A stretch of 64,000 nucleotides of DNA from assembly GCA_030248135.1 (NCBI GenBank), contig JASANC010003791.1, positions 18,650 through 82,649 of the forward strand. Reading direction: 5' to 3'. Below, piece after piece: positions 24,747 to 38,080 of this stretch (the stretch's first letter is position 1; every line of letters starts with the position of its first letter). A program made the position numbers and the translations under genes. The notes beneath the pieces were generated by a model. That model ran no database searches, was not told where the DNA came from, and saw nothing but the letters and a program-made list of their open reading frames with translations. This DNA is from Theristus sp. LFF4_11 (taxonomy: Eukaryota > Nematoda > Chromadorea > Monhysterida > Xyalidae).

Positions 24747-27700
24747 GCTGTTGCTGTGACTGCAGATGCGCAGAGTTGCTCGCCGCGTCGAAGTACGTGG
24801 TACCCGCTGCAAGGATTGGAAAAACTTTAGAAGTAAAACGGCAACGTGCGTTTCACGTCACAGAAAGTGTCCAGTCACCTTCACGCAGTCACACACAGGC
24901 TCATGCGCACGGTTGTTACACTAGATGTGCTGCTGTTCATTAGATTGAACTCACGTCTGAAACGTCGCCGCATGAACTCGACTTTCATCTCTATACAAGA
25001 ATTCAACCAACTATAACCAACTGTGGAACGCTCTTTTCAGTTTTTTATTATTGTACTGTGACAAAAAAAAAACTCCAAACAAGAAAAAACCGCGCGCACA
25101 TCGGACCATCGTCGGCACTGGCTGTTGTTGGCCGCGTAGCCAATCTGCGCGCTGCTGCTGATGTAGCAGCCGATGTATATAGTCGCCTGTTGATTGGCTG
25201 CCGAATGCCGGCGGATGGGCGGGATCGGGCGGGTGGCTGATTGACGGGTTTATTTGCTGCTGGTGCGTTTGCGACGGACAGTGATACTGGCTTCTTGGGC
25301 TTCTTGCCTCGAGTTGATCGCTTGCTGGTGCTACTGCGGTTTGTGGCCACTGGAAAGCAAAAACAAACGACAATGGAGAGATAATACAGTCGAACTCTAA
25401 ATTCTGGGGAGTCAGCTGATTGGTTGGGATTACGGTAGGCATGTTTTCTGTGCAAACCAAACTCCCGTCTCGACAGCAATTTCTGCAAAAGCCCGCAAGA
25501 AACCTGCGGCATCATAGACGGGTAGCGCGGGTCGCCGTCGTTGCTGCTGTGGCCGGCGGTGGCCGAACGCACCACCGGCATCGGTTGACTGTGCTGCCGT
25601 TGGAATTGTTGCGGAGGCCCGCGACTCAGCGCCGGTCCATGAGCCACCGGTGGCCATTGACTGCACGCGCGCAATGAAGTTCGCGGATCGATGGCGGCGA
25701 CTGGTCGACCTGCAATGACGGGCATTCGGCAATCTAGAATTTCACCGACACCGGACGATCTCAGTTCGGTGATTCAGCGGTCACACGGACACGAGAAGCC
25801 GCTAGCAGGGAAAGACTGTTTTTTTAGAACCTGTCACTTGTAGTTGGAGGATAATGTGGACTGGAGTTGTAGAGTTCGCGGCTTTTGTGCGGCTCATTCT
25901 CATTTTTCGTGTTCTGTGCAATGAAAAAAGGAACACACTGGCAAACGCACCAGCAGACGCCCCAAGTGGTGCACAGGCAGCGCAACATGTGTGTGGCTGC
26001 CAGTGCTTTTGCGTGTGCGTGTGCAACATCGAACGTAACGAAAAAATGCATGGTCATCCGACGCAAGTGTAACGCACAAATTAACAAAAAAAACATTCGT
26101 ATTCAGTTCGCCGATTTCCCGAGTTCGCACAATTCAAATACCGTATATCAGTTGCTTTTGCTTGTACGGACGGTTTGAAAAAAGGGGTTGACCAACACAC
26201 ATCAACAACAGTACAGGCAAATCACGAAAATGAAGCACAGTAAAATACAGCAAAACAACACTGACAGAAATTCATAACTAAACCATGCAATTTCCTCACA
26301 ACCTTCTCAAACAATGATTAGCTGCATCCAGTTTTATTCTCCAACCAATCAGCGTGCCGAACACAAAAATACAATCAATCAAGCAGACTTGCACGAACAC
26401 GGACACCGCATTCCGACTTACCTACCTGTAGCGATTATCGCTTGATCATTTGCGTTGGTCGTATTAGCAGCTGGGATCCAAAGCGCTGCGTTGTCCAAAA
26501 ACGCTTGCCCGAGGCGATCGGCCATTTCCTGCTCTTGGATGTCGACGTCGTCGTCGTCTGAAATAGCGCCCAAAATGCCGCCAAAAGCCGGATCGCCGGG
26601 ACCATTATGTCTGTGCAGCATTTCTGTCGACACAATCATTACAGGGTGTGCGGTGCATCAGCCTCCGCGTTCCGCATTGGTTGCAAACGTATCGCTCACC
26701 ATGGAGCCCGGCTGACAGAAAACTACTTCAAAACACTTTCCGAAATCAGTGCACAAAAGATCTTCAGAAATCAGTGCAAAAGAGTTTCCGAAATCAGTGC
26801 AAGCAACAGCAACCAAAACAACACAATCATAACTTTGAAAAAAAAACGCCTGGGAAAACAGTAAAACGTAGTTGCTTCGCTAATCGTGTCGAGAAACCAA
26901 GAGTCGCCTATCTTTTGTCCCATGAATGAACAGTTTCAGCATTTGACAACTGGCAAGTGAATAACAGAACTTCTATCGAACATGGAAGTGGAAACAGTAG
27001 AATGCATGTGGTATGTAACATTGTAGGTTTTTGTTGGAGTTTCCCGCTTTTTGCAAAATAAAATGGATGGCCAGAAAAATAAAATGGATGGCCAGATAGA
27101 TGTGAACGGACGCACCTGAATATCCAACATTCCCTCTTTTCCAAACAACCAATGACAAAAAACCGCGAACACGAACCGTCCGGCAGTTCATTGACGACCA
27201 GGTCGTCCTGTTGCACGTCGGCGCACAGACTCAACAGCAGCGAGTCGTCATCAGGCGCAGCGGCCAGCACCAGCTCAGCCTCGTCGCCGACGGCCTCCTC
27301 GTTCAACTCATCCGCGCCACCCGCTGGCTTTCTGCAAGACGAACGATCGCGAGTCACCGCTCGTGGCCTCGGTGGTAGCGCGTTGGACGATTGTCTGTGC
27401 GTTCGGGGGATCGAGCACCGCCGACGGGGTGTATAGTAGGTACTTAATGACAGACGAAAACTCAATGGGCACCCTACTCGACGGCGTTCGGTTTTCTGGG
27501 TTAGCCGTGGCTGAAAACATCGCCTAAATCACTGTTCGTTCGTTCGTTCGCTGTATGACCTCGCGAGCGTTCAGTTTTTCATTGGAAATTTCTTCATTGG
27601 AACATTGAACGTTGACCTCTACTTATGCTGGCAATCAGTTCTCTTAACCATACAGTTGCTAGAGAACCGGAATGAAAACACCTCGCTTTTCTTTTTCGTC

Positions 27701-30700
27701 TCTCAGTGGTGGGTGCTTTCGCATCGGCATTGCTGTCATTTTCGTGGACCACAAACATAAAGAACAACACTATTATTTGATGGGCATCTAATCGCATGTG
27801 ACAGTGAGAGAAGTAAATTGTAATTCTAGGACTGTTAAGGAACGCAGATTGGTTGAACCATGTTTGGCTACATCTATCGATCAGTGCAACTGAAAGAATG
27901 CAAGTCAAATGCTGTGCAAGTTGCAACCCATGAAGTCTTATTGTCTTTTTGAGGGCCACCTGGAAGACCGCTTCGCAGCGCCCTTTTCGTTCTGTTTCAC
28001 ATTTGAAGTCGACACTTCATTCGACTGAGCCGAGACTACTTTTTTCGTCTGCACTCCGCTTGTCGTCGCCGGCTCGTTGCTGTCTTGCCGCTGGAAATCA
28101 GGGTGAAAACGGTACAGTCATTTATAAAAAAACTCTCTGCATCTGTCCACGTCATGGAAGCGGACATAATCACACAGAATGCTGGCATCACAGAATACGT
28201 ATGAACGGCAGTATGCAATAACACGCGACCTAAAGTGACGTGACGTGCCATGCCGTATGCGCATACGTCAGGTATGAACGGGCGTACACTGTCGCACAGG
28301 TATGCTGCGTGTTACCCACACGTCAACTGACAAAACTGCCATTCATTCAACCAAAAACTGAAAACCAAAACAGAGCCGAGAATTGAGCAGTAACTCCAGT
28401 TCACCTGTGTCTTCTCCATCTCGTCCGCACTCGAGCCACTGTCGTCCATGAACTTGCGACTTCCCCGTCTCGAAGGGCAATTCTCCGCGTAATGCCCGAT
28501 ACGACGACACATACGACATTGGCGGTCCAACGGAACGTTCGGCACAACGCACATTTGCAGTAGCTCCTCCTGGGTGTGCTTTTCTACTTCAGATGGGGTC
28601 CTAGTCTCAAGGCAGTGCACTCAACTCAAGTCATGATGACAGTAATTTTGCATTGCAACAAAAAATACGGTTGGAAACACACGACTATAAACGAGCGCAT
28701 GCGGAACATTACTGTGTTATGAGCCAAAAGCCACTGCCTTCACACTAGAACTTTAAGAACTTTAGGTTATTCGCGAACGTCCTCTTGGAAACGGCTCTGA
28801 ACTGAAATCTAAAACCTTGAAATAGAGCCCCAAACAAAAACCCGTGATTGCGCAATGTAAAAAAACGCGTGACCGATCACGTGACACAAACGAACGGAAC
28901 ATGCAGAGAAATGAGCGTTTGCACTCACGGCCACGGCACGCGGCGTCGGCTGCAGTCGATGCGTGTTGTACAGCCGTTGCACCACCCCAGCCATGATGTT
29001 CTCTTTGCCGAACACGCGACGTGCGTTGTACAACGAGCGCAGGATATAGTTGAACACTGAAACATCAAGCAGCAGTCTGGTCTGAAGACCGCTCACATTT
29101 GTTCTCATGTGTCTGTTCGTTTCAAAAAGCGTTTTGTCGCGCTTTGGGGGCAACCGAAGGATGGTGCGGAAGCACACATTTAAGGTGCATTCATGAAGCA
29201 GTATTGTTGCTGCGAGGTCACCAAATACTGCTTCATGAATGCCCCTTTAAACAAACACCACAACCACGCACTCCGCCTGCTCAAGCCTGCCGCCAGATTG
29301 TGACTGAGGTCGAACGGATCCTCGATGGCCATCGATTTCTCGGTCCAGAGTTTCTCGAATTTCGTCAGCGGCGCGACACGTCTGATCTGAACGACACACT
29401 CGTCGTACTGAAATTGCTCCGTGTAATAGCGGAGGAAGCCGATCCACAAATCGGCGATCGGTTGCGTGTTCGGATTGCGCGCCATCATGGCTGCCTGTAA
29501 TTTCGGCGGTTTTTAGTGTTTTTTTCTGTCAGTAGAATGTCGCTGTACCAGTACCGTTGCACTGGCAGTGGTACCAACTCAGCGGCACAATAAGAAAACC
29601 CTCCTCAAGTACGTGTTTTATGTTTCGCTCACCACCATGTGTCGGTTTTCGAAGAAATATGTGTTCCACCCATCCACCATCACAACGCACTCGGCTGGCG
29701 ATCGGTTGCCGTACAACTGAAAATCCAAAAAAAATGTTTATAGAATTTGAAGAATACAAATTGGTATTATATCTCCACCATAATCAGTCTCAACGCTACA
29801 TGCTACGGTTGTACCTGACCGCCAAAAGAAGTGCATTCCACACCAAGTGTGTTCCGGATTTTCTCATTTTCACGTATCATTTCTACGACAAGATCGTGCC
29901 GGGACCCAGTACAGTATAGCTACCGTAACCGAGCGCAAACCTCTTGCAAGATCGGCAGCACCGGCGGCTGCGTCCGCTGTAGAAAGTGTATCAGCATGAG
30001 AATATACGCGTACGACGATAAACTGCCGCGGGAGGCGTCGCCGATGTTGCACGTTTTTGCCCAAATTTTCGCCATTCGCCCCAAAATTGGGACACGCTCG
30101 TCGAGTGCGGCGTACGCCTGCAGCAGCTGAGTGTTGCGCAGCGCCAGCACGTTGTACAGGCTGATGCTGCAAGAGTGGCCGGGGGCTTTTTGGGTAAACG
30201 GGGTAAAAACGGTTTTGATATATTGTTGTTGTACCAAGAACAAGTCCACGGGCGTTCATGTGTACACACATAATATGCGTCCGTGTGTTTGCGTGCAAAC
30301 TGTGCAACACAGGACCTACTGGAAGAACATTAGGACTTTCATCTGGCTGGGTACACAGCCGATCAGTGCCGTGTGTCGTGCACAGCAGAATTTTTCTGTC
30401 AATAAGCTATTGCACAAGTTTTTCATCTCAAGTGGTTCAAGAGAGGCACATCACTGATAAGGCCACCCCTCTTCTGCATATGATGTTGGCCAGGCCGAAA
30501 TGAAGAGAACCATTCTACAACTTGGTTGAATTTTTAAACTATCCACTCAATCTGTGGAATGGTTTTCGCACATAAAAGGAAACTCCGATTAAAAAAACTG
30601 TTAAAACCAGAACAAACCAAACCGAAAACACCAAAAACACGCACTCTCCATTGCCGTCCGAGTGTCTGAGCGAGAATTTCACGATGGGCACTTTCGCGCG

Positions 30701-33700
30701 CGTCACCGGCCAAACGTCGTAGAACATCGGCGTGTGCTTCGCGAACAGACGCGCGATCCGCCGAATCAGGCGTTTAGCGTCGACTTCCTGGTGCGGCAAA
30801 ACAGATTTGTGAACGTTACGACAAGAGTCACACGAGCGTGTTTCCCGGAGGCGGGCGAAACAAATGCGCACATTGGCTGACGCTGAATATTGATGCGACA
30901 TCATTCGGGAATGGCGTGGCAATGAACATAACGTTCATTAAGCAGGGCGGTGATCGACTGGTACCAAAAGTTCGCCGGCTACTATCCCAAAAGCGTACCG
31001 CTAGAAAGTTGCAATCTAACCGTTCCAAATCCTCCAATTGGAAGATGAGCGGGGAAAACGCCACGACCACGAGCCGCCGATCATTATCCGTTCCACTGAT
31101 TTCATCACCTGTCACTCTTTTTTAAACCGACTCAATAACCTATTCTCTATCGCATGCAATCAGCTGATTGGTTGATTGCTGCGGAGGCGGAGTCCAGGCC
31201 AGCACAGATATGCATATGCGTCACGCGACCGCCAACCAATCAGCTGACTGCATATGATATCGAAATCGAGCACACGCACCTCCGGCATTTCATCGGTGTC
31301 GAAACGCAGGCACAGATCGATATCGCTGTCGTTGAAGCCGAACTGATTGACGGAAGAGCCGAATAAAGCCAGTCTGCAGCCGTACTGCCGACATTCGGCG
31401 ACGTTCGTCTGCAACAGTTGGCGAATGTCGGCCAACACCGACTCCTGCCAGTGGACGCGACGGCTGTTGATCGCGAAGTACTCTGCAATAATGAGAATTT
31501 TGAAAATCATTTGTTCATTTGGAGACTTTTTCGCAACATGTTGTTTCGATTGCGAAATAAATGTGTTATAACTATGAAATCAGTCTATCTTATTTCATCA
31601 AGAAATCATAATAATCGACTCATTCCTGGTACTGGTGTCTAACGGCTAAACTCGTTTAGGCCACGACCGACGGAAAAGGGACACGAGATTCACGGCAGTA
31701 AAATTTGAAAATACCCGAGAACCACCCAGTTTTGGGGGCAAAGAAGTTCCGACATTTCACTCTGAAAAAACAACATCACGACGAAACACCCAGTGGTTCT
31801 CCGTCTACCGTTGACAAAGCAGATACAGTTGTGCAGCCACTGCGCGTGCATGGCACTGAGTGTGCGCGGCAATGGCACCAACGGAGGCAACGCCATCTCC
31901 GGACAGCGGTCGATCAGATGCTCCGTGGAATTGCAGCACTCGCACAGCACTTCCGGTGACTGCAAACGTTGTTTTTTTAACATCAAACTTAGAAATCATT
32001 GGAAAAACAAAAAAATACTGCCGGCGACTGAATGCGAGGTCTGTTTGTTTGTTTGTTTTTTTAAAAATGTCAGCGCTTAGAGCCTCCGTCTACCATACGA
32101 TGTTCTCACAGCTTCATCCCGTTCTTCCAGCGTTTCGCGAAATGACGACATAAAAGCAATCATGATTTTCTTCAACGCAATGCTTCTTCACATTACACAG
32201 TCACACACACACGCACGTGCCAGTGTGTTTGTTCTGACCTTACTGAAATCACGTGCATGGGAAGCAGTGTGTCCAGTGTTCCCACGGTGCTGCCTTCTGC
32301 CCCACCTTTCCGTCCTTGAACGTCTCCACCGCCCATTCATAGAGGAACGGAATGTTGCGGGCGGCGAACGCAATTGCCGCCTGCTCCAGTTCCCTTCGAT
32401 GCGTCTCAGCGAGCCGTTCTTGCTCCTCCGAGTGTTCGCCCGCTCGATCATCTCGTTGATCTGAGAAAAAAACTGAGTTTTTTTACCTTTAGGTAGACGG
32501 AGTACGGTATCCACCGTGGTCGGTCTTGACACGATTCTGCTACTCATATCTTGATCACGACTGGTAGCTGTCACTGTCACGACTTTTTCTTATTTCTTTC
32601 AGTTTTTCTTTGCTCCCTTTCCCACAGTTTCTGACCAACAACCATCAGAAAACAAAACAACTTCGAGAAATCAGATCAAGTCAGGACTAATTACGCAATG
32701 CAAAGCGGTACATTCGTGCGTGAGTCTTGCTTTCTCCATAACCCATCATTTATTTCAACTCGCCGATTGGCTGGCTGTTAGCTATTCAGCAAAATGAATT
32801 TGTTTTCAGAAGAAAAAAAGTTTTCAGCACAATTTATACCTTCGTCTTCCGACCCACTGCACGACTCACGGCCACTCTTTGAGCGAAATCGACCGGGTGA
32901 CTTTGTTTGAGCGCTGGTCTGAGAAATAACGCAAAGTTATCAACAATCTCAAACACGCTTATCAAGTATCGAAATGATTGGGTGTGAAGCATTTTGAAAT
33001 TTTTAAAGCAAAAAAAAATCACAGCGCGCCAACATCGGAGTATCCATTTCGAGCAAAAATAATACGCTGCTGGGTGGTGTGACAGACAAACCTTTTCCGC
33101 CGTTACGTTCAGCGTCGCTTTTGACGATGCTGCGCTGGACTGCTGTTGCTGTTGTTCATTAGCCTGAGCAAAAAGCACAAAAACAAATCAAAAGCGAGCA
33201 TTACAAAGCGCCAATTTCAATAAGAAAAATCAAAACTGCGACGACTATCAATGCTCAGCAAAGTGAGTCAACAGTGCTCAACGTTCACCTTCAGTTGAGC
33301 GAGCAACGATCGCACGGACGCCGTCGCGGCCGGATTCACATCGGCGGTGGCAGTGGGCACTGGCGGCGGAGTGACGGTCTCTGATTCTCTGTTTCGTCCA
33401 TCGTTTTCACAAAAGTCATCAATCAGAATGCCCAACGACCGGAACAACTCGCGTTTCTGCGAAAAAAATGCAATAAAGTAAAGAGCTGATTGATTGTAAC
33501 GAGGGTCACAGCACCGATGAGAGGCCACACCCCTCTTCGGCATCCTGAGGTTGGCCGGGCCGAATTGCAGAGAACCACCAACATACAAATTGGTTGAATT
33601 GCAGTTTTTTCTTGGAAACTTGGAAACAAAGTCGATTTGTTAAGAGCGTCAAACCAAAAAAACCAGAGACCAACATCGGCTGGAAGTGGCGGCGTTGGGC

Positions 33701-36700
33701 ACGAGTGCATGTAATGCAGCGAGTAACTCGGTTGGTCTGGCACGGTTGTTGACGTGGGAAGTCTGGAAAAAGAAAAAATGCAACAGCATAACTGTCAAGC
33801 AAGTAAAACGCAACGTGCAAAAATTGTAACTGTCAGCCCATGAATGACGGTACAATTGATATGGCACAATCAGGATTTGCAAACTGCGCAAGAGAATGCA
33901 AAAAAACTTCACAAGAAAGTTCCTTACCGTTCTGAAGTTGATTGCAGAGCTGTAGTTGCGTTTGTCAGAGTGACTTGATGTTGATCAACATTTTCGTTCA
34001 ACGAAAGACGATCGAAAGCGGCAACCATCGTCGCCTTTTGTCTGTTGGTGTCGTTTTCATTGGTCTCTTGTTGTTCGTCCTCGTTGTTTTCTTGTTTACT
34101 CAAGTCCTTCGCTGATGTCTGCGCGCTGCTGGGCTGTAAAACAGCAAAGAAAGTTCCGCCAATTCAAAAAGGCAGAGTTCATTTCAGTTTCATAGTGGCC
34201 AGAATGAAACGGCCTTGGCTTCAGGTCTCTAAAAATTGGCTTGTTTCAATCTGGCTCAGTCGGGGCGGGGGCCTACTTCGAAAAACGAACCCGATTGAAA
34301 GCCCGAGCGGGATTGAGTCTGGTCAATACGAGACGATCCATAAAGCAGAAACGACAACAAAAAACGCGGTTAGTTTTTGAAAGTTGGTACTTCCAAAACT
34401 ATGTGCCCCAGTTGCCATTTGCTAAGCAATGTCGACTGAGAAAAACCAAACAAACTGGATAATAAAAAATCTTTCAGTACAAAACCAAAGCGAACCCGAA
34501 TCAGCTCTCGATATCGCTCAGCGACCTGCAGCTGTCGCTCAGTCAACTCAAACAGAGCGCCGTCGGCGGACTGCGGTATGCCGAAGTACTGATAGGCGCA
34601 ACGGAGACACGACGCGACGAACTCGAACATGCGCTGCGACAGTTGACAGAGGTTCTTGTTGCGCATGAATGGATCTGCGAACGAGAGAGAAACACAACAG
34701 GTGTGTGCGCCAACAACGTTGAACGGGAACGCGTGGTGGGCTGTGTGTGTTGCTAGCTACGAAAAGCGTAAAGAGCGCCGTCAAATGAGGCACTCACCGA
34801 GTTTCTTCATTTTATACCCACTCCCCCCACCGAACGCGTAGTCTAAAGGCCCGTTCATACTGACGTATGCGTATACGGCACGTCAGGTCTTGTGTTTCAG
34901 CATACTGCCGTTCATACAGCCGCACGTATGTACGGCACGTCACGGCACGTCAGGTCTCGTGTTAATGCATACTGCCGTCCATGGAGACGTGTCCTTGACG
35001 TACGTCGACGAACGTCCGCATACGTCAGTATTGAAAACGAACCTTAACGCGCCTACCGCCCAGCGCGCTTCTCCTCCACCAAAAACCTCCACCACACGTT
35101 CATTCATCGTTGGCCGACCTTCAACACCAAATCGTCGTTTCGTCCAGTTCCTCGTATCACGACTGACGACGCCGGAGCAGCGAATCTGCACGATCGTTTT
35201 CGACCACTCGAATTCGACAGCGTAGAAACGCAGCAGGCCGATCCAGAGGAGACCCAACGAATAGCTGGCCGATAGTGTGTGCGACTGTTGCTGCAACCAA
35301 ATGCGAATGGAAAACTTTTTTCCGTTGACGGCCCAGAAAATCTCGGCAATGCACCAGAGTAAACAGCAATACAAAGTAATAAAAGAAGTTCTCAGTTCTG
35401 TTCTGACAACATGAGCTGTTCCGCAGTGACCGCAAAAAAAGCTACAAATTTCGGCTGCCGAATCAATTAGGTTCTGACACGCTGATTGGTTGCAGTGACG
35501 ACAAATCAATGCAGCCAATCAACATGCCGACAGTTCAACCAACAGACCAACTCATGAATTTTTTTTTATTCCTCGTGAATGAAACGTGACCATTCTGACC
35601 TCTGAAGCATCAAACCCACTCACAATCCTGTCCAAATCGTTCTCATACGGCAGACTGTTGCTGTCGGCGCTTGACTGCTGATTGTCATTGTCTTCGCTGG
35701 TCGATCGTTTATGCTCCTAAAAGAGAAACGCCAACTTCTTTCTGTAAAATCCACCTGGCTAACCTGTATCTCAAGACCACGTGACTGTGCAAAAAGAATC
35801 ACGTGTAAAATCAACTGAAAAAGAGGAAAATGAAAAGGAAAGCCACTACAAACGCGATGCAGCACGGGCAGATACGAGACGCGCTGCAAATAATGCACGA
35901 CCATGATGTCGAGTGCGTATGGCGGTAGGCCACCGGTCAGATGTTGGTCGTAGCCGCAGACCTGCGAAAACACAAACAGTAAAAAAAACAGTAAATTTGT
36001 TGAGCGGTAGCATCTTTGTTCATTGGATGGATTTGAATTCGCTCGAATACCATCACATGTTTTAAGCGTGCGAACATAAAACACGGTATATGCAGTGTTT
36101 GGTCTCGACGCGATCTTGCTGTCGATAGCCATTGCGCTCAATATCTTGCTTTGGCGATGAGAATGAGCAGTTTTTTTGGTGAACTTTTTGTTGTATCACT
36201 TTGCACAACAGGAAAGTAAGAAAATACAGAGAAACAAAAAATGCTTACCCGTGCCAAGAATCGAAACAATTGCATCAGTCGACAAACGTCCGGTCGCAAC
36301 GACGTGTAAACGCGCAGTAATTCGGCTGCAAAAAAGTGCACAATAAACAAGCAAAACTGCGAAATTTCAGATAACGCACGCCGATTGGCTGCATCACGAC
36401 GGTGCAACCAATCAGCGCACTCACATTTGCAAAAACCGCCAATTTCAATTTCGGAACCTCAACTTTTAAATAATAAAAAATTTCCTACACTGTCGATTGT
36501 AGCATTTATACATACTACACAGTCAAAAACAGAACAGCAAACAAACAGGCACACTGTCACACACATACACAATCTGTATATGTGCCTGTGCGGTTGTGCT
36601 TGCTGCGGCTGCCATTAACGCAAAGAAAAAAGAGACGAATTAAGAGAAGAAAAGAACACAGAAAGTGCACGGTGTTCAGCCGAGAACGTTACCAATATCG

Positions 36701-38045
36701 GACGCAAGGCCATTACGCACGGAGAGGACGCACTCAATGTTGCTGTGCTCCGGCTCACCCAGCAGCGAGCCAGCTGCCGTGAAACGCACACACGGCCACC
36801 GAATGTTGAACTCTTTGCGCACCGACCCCTGCGTGAATGTTGGCGCTGCAATTCGGAATGGACAAATCATTGAAAGCGTTCAGAATTTTTTGTTGGCTTT
36901 GAAGAAGTGTGCGCACGGCACACATACTGCACGCAACATGCTGATTGGTTGATTGCATTGGTTGACTTTTGACCTGCGAGCTCATTGGTTCGCTGATGGA
37001 GTACGGCATGTACCGTATACTACTTGGTCTAGACACGATCTCACTTTCAAGCGTTCCTGCCGATCAGCAAGGGTAGATTATACAAAATCTCTGCTATTCC
37101 GACTCTTTTACTCTTTTCCATCACTAAGCTGCTCGCTTAACAAAAGTCACTAGCTGCACTTTTCTGTGCGCCAAACTTAGGTAGTTTGAAACCCTTGTTT
37201 TCCCATTTGCACTTGCGATGACGCTAAAAAACAACAACAAAAAAGCTTCAAAAACAGCACCGACCATATTTCTGCAACAACTCCGCGGCGCCAATCAATG
37301 CAGACGCATGATTGATTCGATCATCATCCAGCGGATACAGCAGCTCCAAATTCACGTTGCTCGTGTTCAGTGCAGCACCAGTGCGACATGAGCCGTACAC
37401 ACGAACGGAGCAGTCTGAGAGAGGCAAAGAAAAAATCGTACAAAAGAAGTAAGTGGTGGCCACCAATGAGTTCGATTTCCAATAATTGAGTGTGAAACGT
37501 AGCATTGCAAGCAAAATCAAGACCACGCCACGCCAACCGGGATGCAGTTCGTCCTGGAACAATCTCGTCATTTTCTCGGCCAGTCGCTGCGTCGCGTCGA
37601 GAGCTGTTTTCGGCCGACCATTGTCGCGCGCCACTCTCAGCACCAGCGAATCGACGGCGTCCAAATGACGACGCGACGGCGGTGGCACGACGCGAAGTGC
37701 TTCCGTGATGATGCAGTCCTGTTTTTAGGAAATGCGATTCCAGTTTAGAGTGGAGTAACTGGAGATGTTGAGAAGTGGGAGTGGATTAGGCGGTAAGGAG
37801 TAATAGTAATGGTTAATTTCTTTGCAATCTGTTCGATTTTACTCTGACGGACGGGTCTAAAAATCAAGTGTTTCTGAAGACCGTGCACTCTGTTATATTC
37901 ACAGTGCGATGTGACGCGTTCATAAACACGTCCAAAAACTGTGAATAACGTCCAACATTACAAGTGTTGAAAACCGTGAATAACATCCAAAATGACAAGT
38001 CCTGTCTCAAAACCGTTGTTACAAACGGGGGATGTACGTGTGTTT

Positions 38046-38080
<35 letters not shown>

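Noticed and set aside
24492..24812. Poly-Asn frame on the minus strand and poly-Leu frame on the plus strand over the TTG tract
   Set aside because: Only the poly-Gln frame joins in phase to both neighbouring TUT exons through GT..AG junctions.
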